Source: Nitrospinae bacterium CG22_combo_CG10-13_8_21_14_all_47_10
GTDB lineage: Bacteria > Nitrospinota > Nitrospinia > Nitrospinales > VA-1
Direction of reading: 5' to 3'
DNA: 5,742 nt
Assembly (NCBI GenBank): GCA_002786505.1
Contig: PCTK01000106.1
Location: forward strand, 874 to 6,615
Shown: positions 1 through 5,381 of the stretch, piece after piece
How the letters are laid out: each line of letters starts with the position of its first letter
How positions within the stretch are numbered: the first letter of the stretch is position 1
Notes under the pieces: model-generated
Told to the model about the DNA's origin: nothing
Seen by the model: only the letters and a program-made list of their open reading frames with translations
The model's database searches: none
Made by a program: the position numbers and the translations under genes

Positions 1-7
1 TTGCAAT

Positions 8-60
8 GGAGACCTTTGCATAACCCAGAGATTACCCGTTTGACTTACGCAAAGGGCTCC
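8..60. repeat. Imperfect 17-base inverted repeat (stem-loop)
   Basis: The left arm GGAGACCTTTGCATAAC (8-24) matches the reverse complement of the right arm (44-60, reading GGAGCCCTTTGCGTAAG) at 14 of 17 positions. The loop is 19 bases. It could fold as a 14-base-pair stem with two internal mismatches. No T-run follows, so it is not a standard intrinsic terminator. It may be a palindromic intergenic repeat, the tip of a decayed mobile element, or an RNA structure at the 3' end of an upstream gene lying outside the window. The pairing is visible directly; its nature is inferred. Confidence 0.5.
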
Positions 61-97
61 TCTTCAAGGGGGAGGAATCATCAAGTGTTGCGCTTGA
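59..97. repeat. Two further short stem-loops in the leader region
   Basis: CCTCTT (59-64) can pair with GGGAGG (70-75), including two G-U pairs, around a CAAGG loop. TCAAGTG (81-87) can pair with CGCTTGA (91-97), including one G-U pair, around a TTG loop. Together with the 8-60 inverted repeat they fill almost the whole first 100 bases with potential hairpins. All three reading frames of this stretch are either stopped early or look non-coding, so structured intergenic DNA or RNA is the better description. Confidence 0.35.
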
Positions 98-160
98 GTG
101 CTTCGTCCGCTCTGTGGGTAATGCAGATCTGGCCCCAGGCCCAGCGGCTCCGAGTGGTGG

Positions 161-176
161 TGGTATAATCAATTCA
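161..176 (+). promoter_or_regulatory. Extended -10 promoter, possibly giving a leaderless mRNA
   Basis: TGGTATAAT at 161-169 is a perfect extended -10 element (TGn followed by TATAAT). The gene's ATG begins only 6 bases after it, so transcription starting the usual 6-8 bases downstream would begin at or next to the A of the ATG. No good -35 hexamer lies 16-18 bases upstream, which is tolerated for extended -10 promoters. No Shine-Dalgarno sequence precedes the ATG; the bases there are GTGGTGGTGG and then the TATAAT. The fit to consensus is seen; leaderless initiation is inferred. Confidence 0.5.
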
Positions 177-1558
177 TGCGTTACGATACGATCATTATTG
201 GTGCGGGGTTATCGGGTTTGGCGGCTGGCATTCGCCTGGCCATGTTCGATAAAAATGTCTGCATTGTCGAAAAACATACCGAGTTGGGCGGACTGAACTC
301 CTTTTATGTAAGAAAAAACCGCACCTTCGATGTCGGGCTCCACGCGATGACCAATTTTACCGCCAAGGGTGTCCGTTCCTCCCCCTTGGGTAAATTATTG
401 AAGCAATTGCGTTTCAGCCATGACGACTTCCGCTTGTGCCAGCAGGAGATGTCGGAAATACGCTGGCCGGAGAAATCCCTTTGTTTTACCAACGATTTTG
501 AGTTCATGCGCCAGGAGGTTGCCGAGCAGTTTCCCGACCAGATTGACGGATTCAACAAACTGGTAGAAAAGATTCTGGCTTTTGACGAACTGAATCTCGA
601 TAATGGCGACCGGCTTTTGTCCCGGCCTGTTTTGGAGTCATTCATCAACGATCCGATTTTGATCGACATGTTGTTTTGTCCCTTGATGTATTACGGCAAT
701 GCGCGTGAAGGGGATATGGATTTTTATCAATTTGTCATCATGTTCAAGAGCATTTTTATAGAGGGATTCTCCAAGCCGCAAGGGGGCATGCATTACATCC
801 TCAATCTTATGGCACAGAAATTCAAGGACCTGGGCGGTGAATTGAAGATGGGCAACGGGGTCAAAACCATCAACGCCAGTCAGGGAACGGTCGCAGGGGT
901 GACTCTTGAAAACGGAGAGAAGCTGGCTACCGCAACCGTGCTTTCTTCCATGGGTTATGTGGAAACGCTGAACCGGTGCGAGCCGGTTGTTGCCGAGGCG
1001 GGAACAAGCAAGACCGGGCAGGTCTCGTTCATGGAATCTCTTTTTGTGGTGGATAAGGAACCGCGCGACCTGGGTTATGACAAGAGCATTGTCTTTTTTT
1101 CCACACAGCCGAGGTTCGAGTACAAGGTGCCGGAGGACCTGATTGATATTTCCAGCGGCGTGTTGTGTTGCACCAATAATTTTAAATACCCGGAACCGCC
1201 TGAAGAAGGGTTGATTCGGTTGACCAACCTTGCAAGTTTCAGCAAATGGGACGGTCTGTCGAGAAAAGATTATATCGCCGCAAAAAAAGAGTGGAGAAGC
1301 CGGGCCTTGGACCGGTTATTCACATTTTTCCCCGATTTTCGCGAGAATGTGGTATTTTTAGATTCGTTTACGCCAAAGACCATAAAGAAATATACAGGCC
1401 ATATAAACGGGGCCGTTTATGGATCGCCAGAAAAAATTAAAAATGGAAAAACCCCTGTCAAAAACCTGTATATATGCGGGACAGATCAGGGGTTTTTAGG
1501 TATTATTGGGGCCACTTTAAGTGGAATATCCATGGCCAATCTCCATCTTTTGAAATAA
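176..1558 (+). CDS. CrtI-like FAD/NAD(P)-dependent oxidoreductase, first of a tandem pair
   Basis: This 460-residue flavoprotein belongs to the phytoene desaturase/carotenoid isomerase-like amine-oxidase superfamily. An FAD-binding Rossmann motif GAGLSG is at residues 9-14, with the ribose-binding acidic residue E32 (IVEKHTELGG) after beta-strand 2. A PQGGM motif at 201-205 matches the family's substrate-domain PxGG signature. TPKTIKKYTGHINGAVYG (399-416) and the C-terminal FAD-contacting stretch YICGTDQGFLGIIGATLSG (432-450) are typical of CrtI and CrtISO proteins. No signal peptide or clear membrane helix is present, and the length is slightly below the usual 480-510. ATG 176 is the only start: in-frame stops lie upstream, and the Rossmann motif begins at residue 9. 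The next gene starts 22 bases after the stop. Reaction and substrate are not determined; desaturation, saturation or cis-trans isomerisation of a polyene or acyl chain is possible. A true carotenoid role is uncertain because no phytoene synthase is in view. Confidence 0.88.
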   Translation: MRYDTIIIGAGLSGLAAGIRLAMFDKNVCIVEKHTELGGLNSFYVRKNRTFDVGLHAMTNFTAKGVRSSPLGKLLKQLRFSHDDFRLCQQEMSEIRWPEKSLCFTNDFEFMRQEVAEQFPDQIDGFNKLVEKILAFDELNLDNGDRLLSRPVLESFINDPILIDMLFCPLMYYGNAREGDMDFYQFVIMFKSIFIEGFSKPQGGMHYILNLMAQKFKDLGGELKMGNGVKTINASQGTVAGVTLENGEKLATATVLSSMGYVETLNRCEPVVAEAGTSKTGQVSFMESLFVVDKEPRDLGYDKSIVFFSTQPRFEYKVPEDLIDISSGVLCCTNNFKYPEPPEEGLIRLTNLASFSKWDGLSRKDYIAAKKEWRSRALDRLFTFFPDFRENVVFLDSFTPKTIKKYTGHINGAVYGSPEKIKNGKTPVKNLYICGTDQGFLGIIGATLSGISMANLHLLK

Positions 1559-1580
1559 TAACGGGCAAAGTTTTCAAGCA

Positions 1581-3029
1581 ATGAAAAAACCACCGAGAAA
1601 CTGGTTAAAGGGTGTCTTGTCGGCCTACGATACGGTCGTGATTGGCAGTGGTCTGGCGGGAATGACGTCGGCCAATCTTCTGGCCAAGCTGGGACACAAG
1701 GTTTTGCTGGCCGAGCACCATTACAATATGGGCGGCATGGCCACCTGGTTCAAACGCAAGGGTGGGCATGTCATGGATATCTCCCTGCACGGGTTCCCCT
1801 GCGGGATGATTAAGACACTGAGAAAATACTGGACCCAGGATATCTCGCACCGGGTCATCCAGCTTAAAAATGTACGTTTCGACAACCCGCAGTTTTCCCT
1901 CAATACCTCCTTCGACAAGATAGATTTTACCCACATCCTGCGTGAGCATTTCGGTATTTTGAAGGAAGTGGTCGACGAGTTTTTTTTGACTGTCCGGGAT
2001 ATGAATTTTTACGACGAAGTGGTCATGACCACCCGCGAACTGTTTGAAAAATATTTCCCGGGTCGCACGGATGTCTGGCGTTTTCTTATGGAGCCGATCA
2101 CCTATGCCAATGGCTCCACCCTTGATGACCCGGCAATAACCTATGGCATCGTCTTTTCCAATTTCATGGACAAGGGAGTTTTTACCTATCAGGGCGGAAC
2201 CGATCACCTGATAAAGGAAATGAAGCAGGAGCTATTGCGCAACGGTGTGGACATTCGTACTCATTGCATGGTTGAAAAAATTTATGTGGATGATAAAACG
2301 GTCCAGGGGGTTCGCATCAACGGGCAGGACATCCCGTGCAGGTCGGTGCTTTCCAACTCCAATCTGCTGACCACCATTGAACAACTGACCGGCGAGGAAC
2401 ATTTTGACCCCGAATTTATTAAAGAAGTTAAAAAAGTCCGGCTCAACAATTCCAGTTGCCAGGTTTATATGGGAATCAGGAAAGGTGAAACCGTGCCGAA
2501 TGTGGGCGACCTTTTATTTTCTTCCGAGGCGGACGAATATTGTACCGAGCAAATATTGAGTAAAGATATTACCAGCCGCACCTTCTCGTTTTATTATCCA
2601 GAAATTCGTCCGGGAACCAATCGTTACTCCATCGTGTCCTCAACCAACGCCCGCTATCAGGACTGGGCCAATCTGAGCGAATCTCAATACCGCAAAGACA
2701 AGCATGATCTGGAGCAAACAACCCTCGACGCGCTGGAAAAATATGTTCCGGGCATACGCAAAAAAGTGGATCATGTGGAAGCCTCAACGCCGAAAACTTT
2801 CAAACGTTACACCCTGCACCCTTCGGGCACTTCGTTTGGAACCAAGTTTGAGGGACTCAAAATAAGCCGGGACCTGCCTAACCAGATTAGCGGATTATTT
2901 CATGCCGGATCGGTGGGAATTATCATGTCGGGTTGGCTGGGAGCGGCGAATTATGGGGTTATCGTTGCGAACGAAACCGATAAATTTCTCCGCCAATTGA
3001 GTCCGGGCCTGGTGACGGCGTCGGCCTGA
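1581..3029 (+). CDS. CrtI-like FAD/NAD(P)-dependent oxidoreductase, second of a tandem pair
   Basis: This 482-residue paralogue of the preceding protein belongs to the same flavoprotein superfamily. The Rossmann motif GSGLAG is at residues 22-27, after an extra basic N-terminal segment of about 15 residues. The ribose-binding E45 is followed by NMGGMATWF (49-57). A YQGGTDHL motif is at 203-210 in place of the usual PxGG. STPKTFKRYTLHPSGTSFG (402-420) aligns with the same region of its neighbour. The C-terminal FAD region LFHAGSVGIIMSGWLGAANYG (439-459) is recognisable but departs from the canonical glycine-rich pattern more than in the first protein. It lies 22 bases downstream of that gene in the same orientation, so they are very likely co-transcribed. 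No strong Shine-Dalgarno is visible before ATG 1581. The pair may form a heteromer or act on successive intermediates (inference). Substrate is unknown. Confidence 0.87.
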   Translation: MKKPPRNWLKGVLSAYDTVVIGSGLAGMTSANLLAKLGHKVLLAEHHYNMGGMATWFKRKGGHVMDISLHGFPCGMIKTLRKYWTQDISHRVIQLKNVRFDNPQFSLNTSFDKIDFTHILREHFGILKEVVDEFFLTVRDMNFYDEVVMTTRELFEKYFPGRTDVWRFLMEPITYANGSTLDDPAITYGIVFSNFMDKGVFTYQGGTDHLIKEMKQELLRNGVDIRTHCMVEKIYVDDKTVQGVRINGQDIPCRSVLSNSNLLTTIEQLTGEEHFDPEFIKEVKKVRLNNSSCQVYMGIRKGETVPNVGDLLFSSEADEYCTEQILSKDITSRTFSFYYPEIRPGTNRYSIVSSTNARYQDWANLSESQYRKDKHDLEQTTLDALEKYVPGIRKKVDHVEASTPKTFKRYTLHPSGTSFGTKFEGLKISRDLPNQISGLFHAGSVGIIMSGWLGAANYGVIVANETDKFLRQLSPGLVTASA

Positions 3030-3067
3030 AGATAAAACCTTTCCTGAAACCCATTTAAAATAACTCA

Positions 3068-3811
3068 ATGAAATTTGACTTCAAAGGGCAAACAGCTCTG
3101 GTCACCGGTGGTACGCGCGGCATAGGCCGGGCCATCTCTGAGGCATTCCTTAAAGCTGGAGCGAAAGTCATCGCCACTTATCGAGGCAACGATGAGGAGG
3201 CGGAAAACTTTAAACGCGCCAATGCCGGGCATGCCGACTGTCTTGATATCCATAAGTTCGATGTTACTGATTATGAGGCGGTGGAAAAGTTCTATAAAGA
3301 AATCGAAACGAAATATGAAACTTTCCAGATTCTGGTCATCTGCTCAGGCATTCGCTCTGATTCCATTGTTGGCATGATGAAAGCGGAGGACTGGAATAGA
3401 GTTATCGACACCAACTTGACAGGAACTTTCAATTTGAGCAAGCTGGCGGTGCAGTCCATGATGCGCCAGAGGTATGGGCGGATCATCGCTTTAACCTCGC
3501 CCATTGGCAAGTTCGGGTTTGCGGGTCAGGCCAACTACGCCGCGTCAAAAGCGGGGCAGGTGGCATTCACGCGGTCCCTTTCCAAAGAAGTGGCGAGCCG
3601 GAAGATAACCGTAAACTGTGTGTCACCTGGTTTCATTGATACCGATTTTATTGGTGATCTGCCGGAAGAGCAGAGAAAATCCTATAAAGACCAGATTCCC
3701 CTGAAACGCTTCGGGACTCCAGAAGATGTAACCTACCCGGTATTATTTCTGGCTTCAAAAGAAGCTTCTTACATCACAGGTTCGGTGGTAGAGGTGACAG
3801 GGGGATTATAG
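3068..3811 (+). CDS. FabG-like short-chain dehydrogenase/reductase (probable 3-oxoacyl-ACP reductase)
   Basis: This 247-residue classical SDR has the typical FabG length. The cofactor motif TGGTRGIG is at residues 13-20. R39 just after beta-strand 2 (TYRGN) suggests NADPH preference. The catalytic tetrad is N116 (DTNLTG), S144 (ALTSP), Y157 and K161 (NYAASKAG), followed by the SPGFIDTD motif (186-193) and the FabG-like ending TGSVVEVTGGL. The likely reaction is NADPH-dependent reduction of a 3-oxoacyl thioester to the 3-hydroxyacyl form in the cytosol. One oddity is that the structural NNAG motif reads ICSG (91-94). The gene follows the flavoprotein pair by 38 bases with no clear ribosome binding site. 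A FabZ-like dehydratase, the enzyme of the next step, lies further downstream beyond an AT-rich islet. The SDR family call is firm; ACP-bound substrate is inferred from the neighbour. Confidence 0.88.
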   Translation: MKFDFKGQTALVTGGTRGIGRAISEAFLKAGAKVIATYRGNDEEAENFKRANAGHADCLDIHKFDVTDYEAVEKFYKEIETKYETFQILVICSGIRSDSIVGMMKAEDWNRVIDTNLTGTFNLSKLAVQSMMRQRYGRIIALTSPIGKFGFAGQANYAASKAGQVAFTRSLSKEVASRKITVNCVSPGFIDTDFIGDLPEEQRKSYKDQIPLKRFGTPEDVTYPVLFLASKEASYITGSVVEVTGGL

Positions 3812-3815
3812 GCTT
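3809..3815 (+). repeat. Left copy of 7-base direct repeat TAGGCTT
   Basis: TAGGCTT begins with the TAG stop codon of the FabG-like gene and recurs at 5357-5363, just before the FabZ-like gene. The two copies mark the edges of the AT-rich islet, as a target-site duplication or attachment core would. At seven bases, chance is not excluded. Confidence 0.4.
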
Positions 3816-3834
3816 AAAAATGGCAATTTTTAGC
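3812..3834. repeat. AT-rich hairpin just after the reductase stop
   Basis: TAAAAAT (3815-3821) and ATTTTTA (3826-3832) form a perfect 7-base inverted repeat around GGCA. GC (3812-3813) and GC (3833-3834) extend the stem past a one-base bulge. It could be a weak transcription terminator or RNA 3'-end structure for the operon upstream, or part of the left end of the inserted DNA. The stem is AT-only apart from the two outer pairs and no separate T-run follows, so terminator function is uncertain. Confidence 0.3.
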
Positions 3835-3835
3835 A

Positions 3836-4177
3836 GAGAGAATAATTTGAAAGACACTTGCCTTTGGAGGGGTGTAATACGTTGAATTTATTGTGGTTGA
3901 TAGGTTTATCGCCTTGTTTTTTAGTATGCATATAAGGGGTTACAATTTTCCTTCTAGAATATTGCAAGCACATTAGACAAAAGGATAAAAATTTGGGGAA
4001 TACAGAAATACATGGTAACTATTTGAATTTAAATGTATACTTGCTTACATACAAAAAAACTGTTTATTTGTTCTAGTGTTAAGGTTTTCTTTTCCCATTT
4101 CAGGTTTAAATTATAATTGGGAGGTTTAAGTAGCTTATTGACATTGTCGATAGGGTATACTAATTCCTTTATTATTT
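3836..4177. other. AT-rich intergenic stretch with no convincing gene
   Basis: These 342 bases contain no well-supported coding region. Three signals deserve record. GGAGGGG at 3866-3872 lies 9 bases before a TTG that opens a 17-residue hydrophobic frame (3882-3935, MNLLWLIGLSPCFLVCI). GGGAGG occurs at 4119-4124 without a following open frame of any length. TTGACA at 4138-4143 and TATACT at 4156-4161 each resemble promoter hexamers, but they are only 12 bases apart instead of about 17. TATACT alone could serve as a -10 for the two-gene cassette downstream, putting a start near 4168. The stretch is probably leader and regulatory DNA of that cassette. Confidence 0.4.
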
Positions 4178-4182
4178 GAGGG
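4178..4182 (+). promoter_or_regulatory. Ribosome binding site choosing ATG 4191
   Basis: GAGGG lies 8 bases before ATG 4191. A TTG at 4176 is in the same frame, but the GAGGG falls inside that longer reading and no purine-rich site precedes it. ATG 4191 is therefore preferred over TTG 4176. Confidence 0.5.
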
Positions 4183-4190
4183 CAAAGGAT

Positions 4191-4394
4191 ATGAAAAAAA
4201 ATAAAAAAATCACAAAAAAAGTAAATAATGAAATTCATGATGTGTTTGAGGATCTTCAAATAAAACCATATGACTATCCTCCTTATGAAAACCCAGATAG
4301 TTTTGCTAGTCGATTTAAAAAATGCACAATTTATAAATCAGAAGGGCTATTATATTCCTCCTCCTCCTCCTCTGAAGTCTTTAATTCCCATTAA
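4191..4394 (+). CDS. Small basic protein of unknown function, upstream partner of the protease
   Basis: This predicted 67-residue protein was not recognised. Its N-terminus is strongly basic (MKKNKKITKK, residues 1-10). A mixed-charge segment follows, then a proline/tyrosine-rich stretch KPYDYPPYENP (25-35), one cysteine (C45), and a tail with six consecutive serines (56-61) encoded by (TCC)5TCT. No signal peptide, membrane segment or known motif is evident. The start at ATG 4191 is chosen because GAGGG lies 8 bases upstream. The stop is 3 bases before the protease ATG, which itself lacks a clear Shine-Dalgarno, so translation of the two is probably coupled. It could be an adaptor, substrate or inhibitor of the protease, but only position supports that. 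The very A-rich 5' end makes a chance open frame possible; the coupling and ribosome binding site argue for a real gene. Confidence 0.5.
   Translation: MKKNKKITKKVNNEIHDVFEDLQIKPYDYPPYENPDSFASRFKKCTIYKSEGLLYSSSSSSEVFNSH
4356..4373 (+). repeat. (TCC)5TCT triplet repeat encoding six serines
   Basis: Five perfect TCC units plus one TCT encode residues 56-61 of the small protein. Slippage by whole units would change the number of serines without shifting the frame. In RNA the run reads CCUCCUCC, complementary to GGAGG-type ribosome binding sequences, so it could pair with GGGAGG or GAGGG upstream in the same transcript. The repeat is seen; any regulatory effect is inferred. Confidence 0.6.
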
Positions 4395-4397
4395 AGT

Positions 4398-5300
4398 ATG
4401 CCTAATTGGAATGCTGTTCTTTTAGAAATTCAAGACGAACAAGCTCAAAGCCCCTTTGATAGAGTTCGACGGAAATATTTAAAGCAATTATTCAAAAAAA
4501 CAGGTAGAAACGTAATTGCCTATTATTCCGGATGGCTTCAAAAAGGTGATATACGAGGTGTTGAAATTAGCGATGATGATAAAAATGCCTTAATGAGCGC
4601 AATTCATAAGTTGGATAGAAGTAAGGGGTTGGATTTAATTCTACATACCCCCGGTGGAGAAGTTGCGGCAACGGAATCATTAGTTGATTATTTGAGAATA
4701 ATGTTTGGTACTAATATTCGTGCGGTGGTTCCCCAAATCGCGATGTCTGCTGGAACAATGATTGCTTGTGCATGTAAGGAAATAGTTATGGGAAAGCCAT
4801 CGAATTTGGGTCCAATTGACCCGCAATTTGGCGGTATACCTGCTTATGGGGTGATTGAAGAATTTGACAGGGCAAAGGCTGAAATAAAAAAAGATCCGTC
4901 AACCATTCCCATTTGGAGAGAGGTAATCGGGAAATACCACCCAACATTTATAGGTGAATGTGAAAAAGCAATTAAATGGTCGAGCCAAATTGTTGGCGAT
5001 TGGTTGGAAACAGGAATGTTTGATGGAGACCCCAATAAAAAAGATAAAGTTAAAAGAATAGTAAAAGTGCTTTCTAATCACAAGCAAATGAAATCACATG
5101 GTCGGCATATTGGCATGGACGACTGTGTTAGGCTAGGGTTAAAGATTTCAGAAATGGAAAAATTGCCAAAGGATTTGCAAGATACCTTTTTGACTGTTCA
5201 TCACACTTTTATGCATAGTTTTGGAAACACAAATGCTATAAAAATAATTGAAAATCATGAGGGCACAGCCATGGTAAAAATGGCTCGCTTGAACAAGTGA
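4398..5300 (+). CDS. SDH-family Clp/crotonase-fold serine protease (SppA-like)
   Basis: This 300-residue protein resembles the serine dehydrogenase proteinase (SDH) family of the ClpP/crotonase fold. The N-terminus MPNWNAVLLEI, then SPFDRVRRKYL (18-28) and GRNVIAYYSGWLQ (36-48), are typical of that family. HTPGG (83-87) is the substrate-strand/oxyanion region. AMSAGTMIA (115-123) carries the expected nucleophile S117, and SNLGPIDPQFGG (135-146) is the conserved segment after it. SppA-type relatives use a Ser-Lys dyad; K160, 43 residues after S117, is a candidate general base, but this is not certain. There is no signal peptide or membrane anchor, so it should be cytosolic and, like its relatives, oligomeric. 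No ATPase or unfoldase partner is encoded nearby. It follows the small gene by 3 bases (AGT) without a clear ribosome binding site, suggesting coupled translation. Base composition is lower in G+C than the flanking lipid genes, consistent with acquisition. Biological substrate unknown. Confidence 0.82.
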   Translation: MPNWNAVLLEIQDEQAQSPFDRVRRKYLKQLFKKTGRNVIAYYSGWLQKGDIRGVEISDDDKNALMSAIHKLDRSKGLDLILHTPGGEVAATESLVDYLRIMFGTNIRAVVPQIAMSAGTMIACACKEIVMGKPSNLGPIDPQFGGIPAYGVIEEFDRAKAEIKKDPSTIPIWREVIGKYHPTFIGECEKAIKWSSQIVGDWLETGMFDGDPNKKDKVKRIVKVLSNHKQMKSHGRHIGMDDCVRLGLKISEMEKLPKDLQDTFLTVHHTFMHSFGNTNAIKIIENHEGTAMVKMARLNK

Positions 5301-5356
5301 TTTGAAGTTTTTTGCCATCCACAAGCCGTTTAAATCTTTTAGAATTTTTTTAAGAG

Positions 5357-5363
5357 TAGGCTT
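5357..5363 (+). repeat. Right copy of 7-base direct repeat TAGGCTT
   Basis: This copy is identical to 3809-3815 and lies at the point where composition changes from AT-rich (T-runs at 5341-5351) back to that of the lipid genes. It ends 18 bases before the FabZ-like GTG. Confidence 0.4.
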
Positions 5364-5370
5364 TTCGCTT

Positions 5371-5374
5371 AAGG
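5371..5374 (+). promoter_or_regulatory. Ribosome binding site for the GTG-started dehydratase
   Basis: AAGG lies 7 bases before GTG 5382. Because an in-frame TAA (5379-5381) directly precedes that GTG, no earlier start is possible, and the next in-frame GTG (5439) would delete the conserved PHRPPF segment. The site therefore supports GTG 5382 as the true start. Confidence 0.55.
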
Positions 5375-5381
5375 TCGCTAA

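Larger units (their letters stand above)
3816..5363. mobile_element. Candidate AT-rich insertion (protease cassette) splitting FabG-like and FabZ-like genes
   Basis: DNA between the two TAGGCTT copies is clearly richer in A and T than the genes on either side, and its gene content (unknown small protein plus protease) is unrelated to lipid chemistry. Collapsing the repeat to one copy leaves the FabG-like stop codon 23 bases from the FabZ-like GTG, with AAGG suitably placed, which is normal operon spacing. The unit including one repeat copy is 1548 bases. No transposase, integrase or long terminal inverted repeats are visible. It would therefore have to be a non-autonomous or decayed element, or a product of recombination. 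The insertion model is inference from composition, repeat and spacing. Confidence 0.42.

Noticed and set aside
1..168. Tail of an upstream gene in the frame open from base 1 to TAA 166-168
   Set aside because: The translation is tryptophan-, arginine- and serine-rich without any recognisable pattern and covers the hairpin cluster and the TATAAT element.
114..296. 60-residue + strand frame beginning at 114
   Set aside because: It overlaps the start of the first flavoprotein in another frame and crosses the likely promoter; no motif or ribosome binding site.
1605..2207. 200-residue minus-strand frame
   Set aside because: It is entirely antisense to the second flavoprotein, whose + strand reading has a Rossmann motif and family signatures.
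4138..4161. TTGACA and TATACT as a -35/-10 pair
   Set aside because: Both hexamers are good, but the 12-base spacing is too short for a normal sigma-70 promoter; only TATACT alone is kept as a weak possibility.
4029..4259. 76-residue minus-strand frame with a hydrophobic start
   Set aside because: The phenylalanine/isoleucine-rich beginning is simply the complement of the A-rich lysine codons of the small + strand gene, and no ribosome binding site was noticed.
3820..5318. Terminal inverted repeats ATGGCAA (3820-3826) and TTGCCAT (5312-5318)
   Set aside because: Only seven bases, and not at matching distances from the TAGGCTT copies, so they do not look like transposon ends.
5336..5356. Terminator after the protease gene
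   Set aside because: CTTTTA and TAAGAG can form only a weak six-pair AT-rich stem with a G-U pair, and the T-run sits in the loop rather than after the stem.
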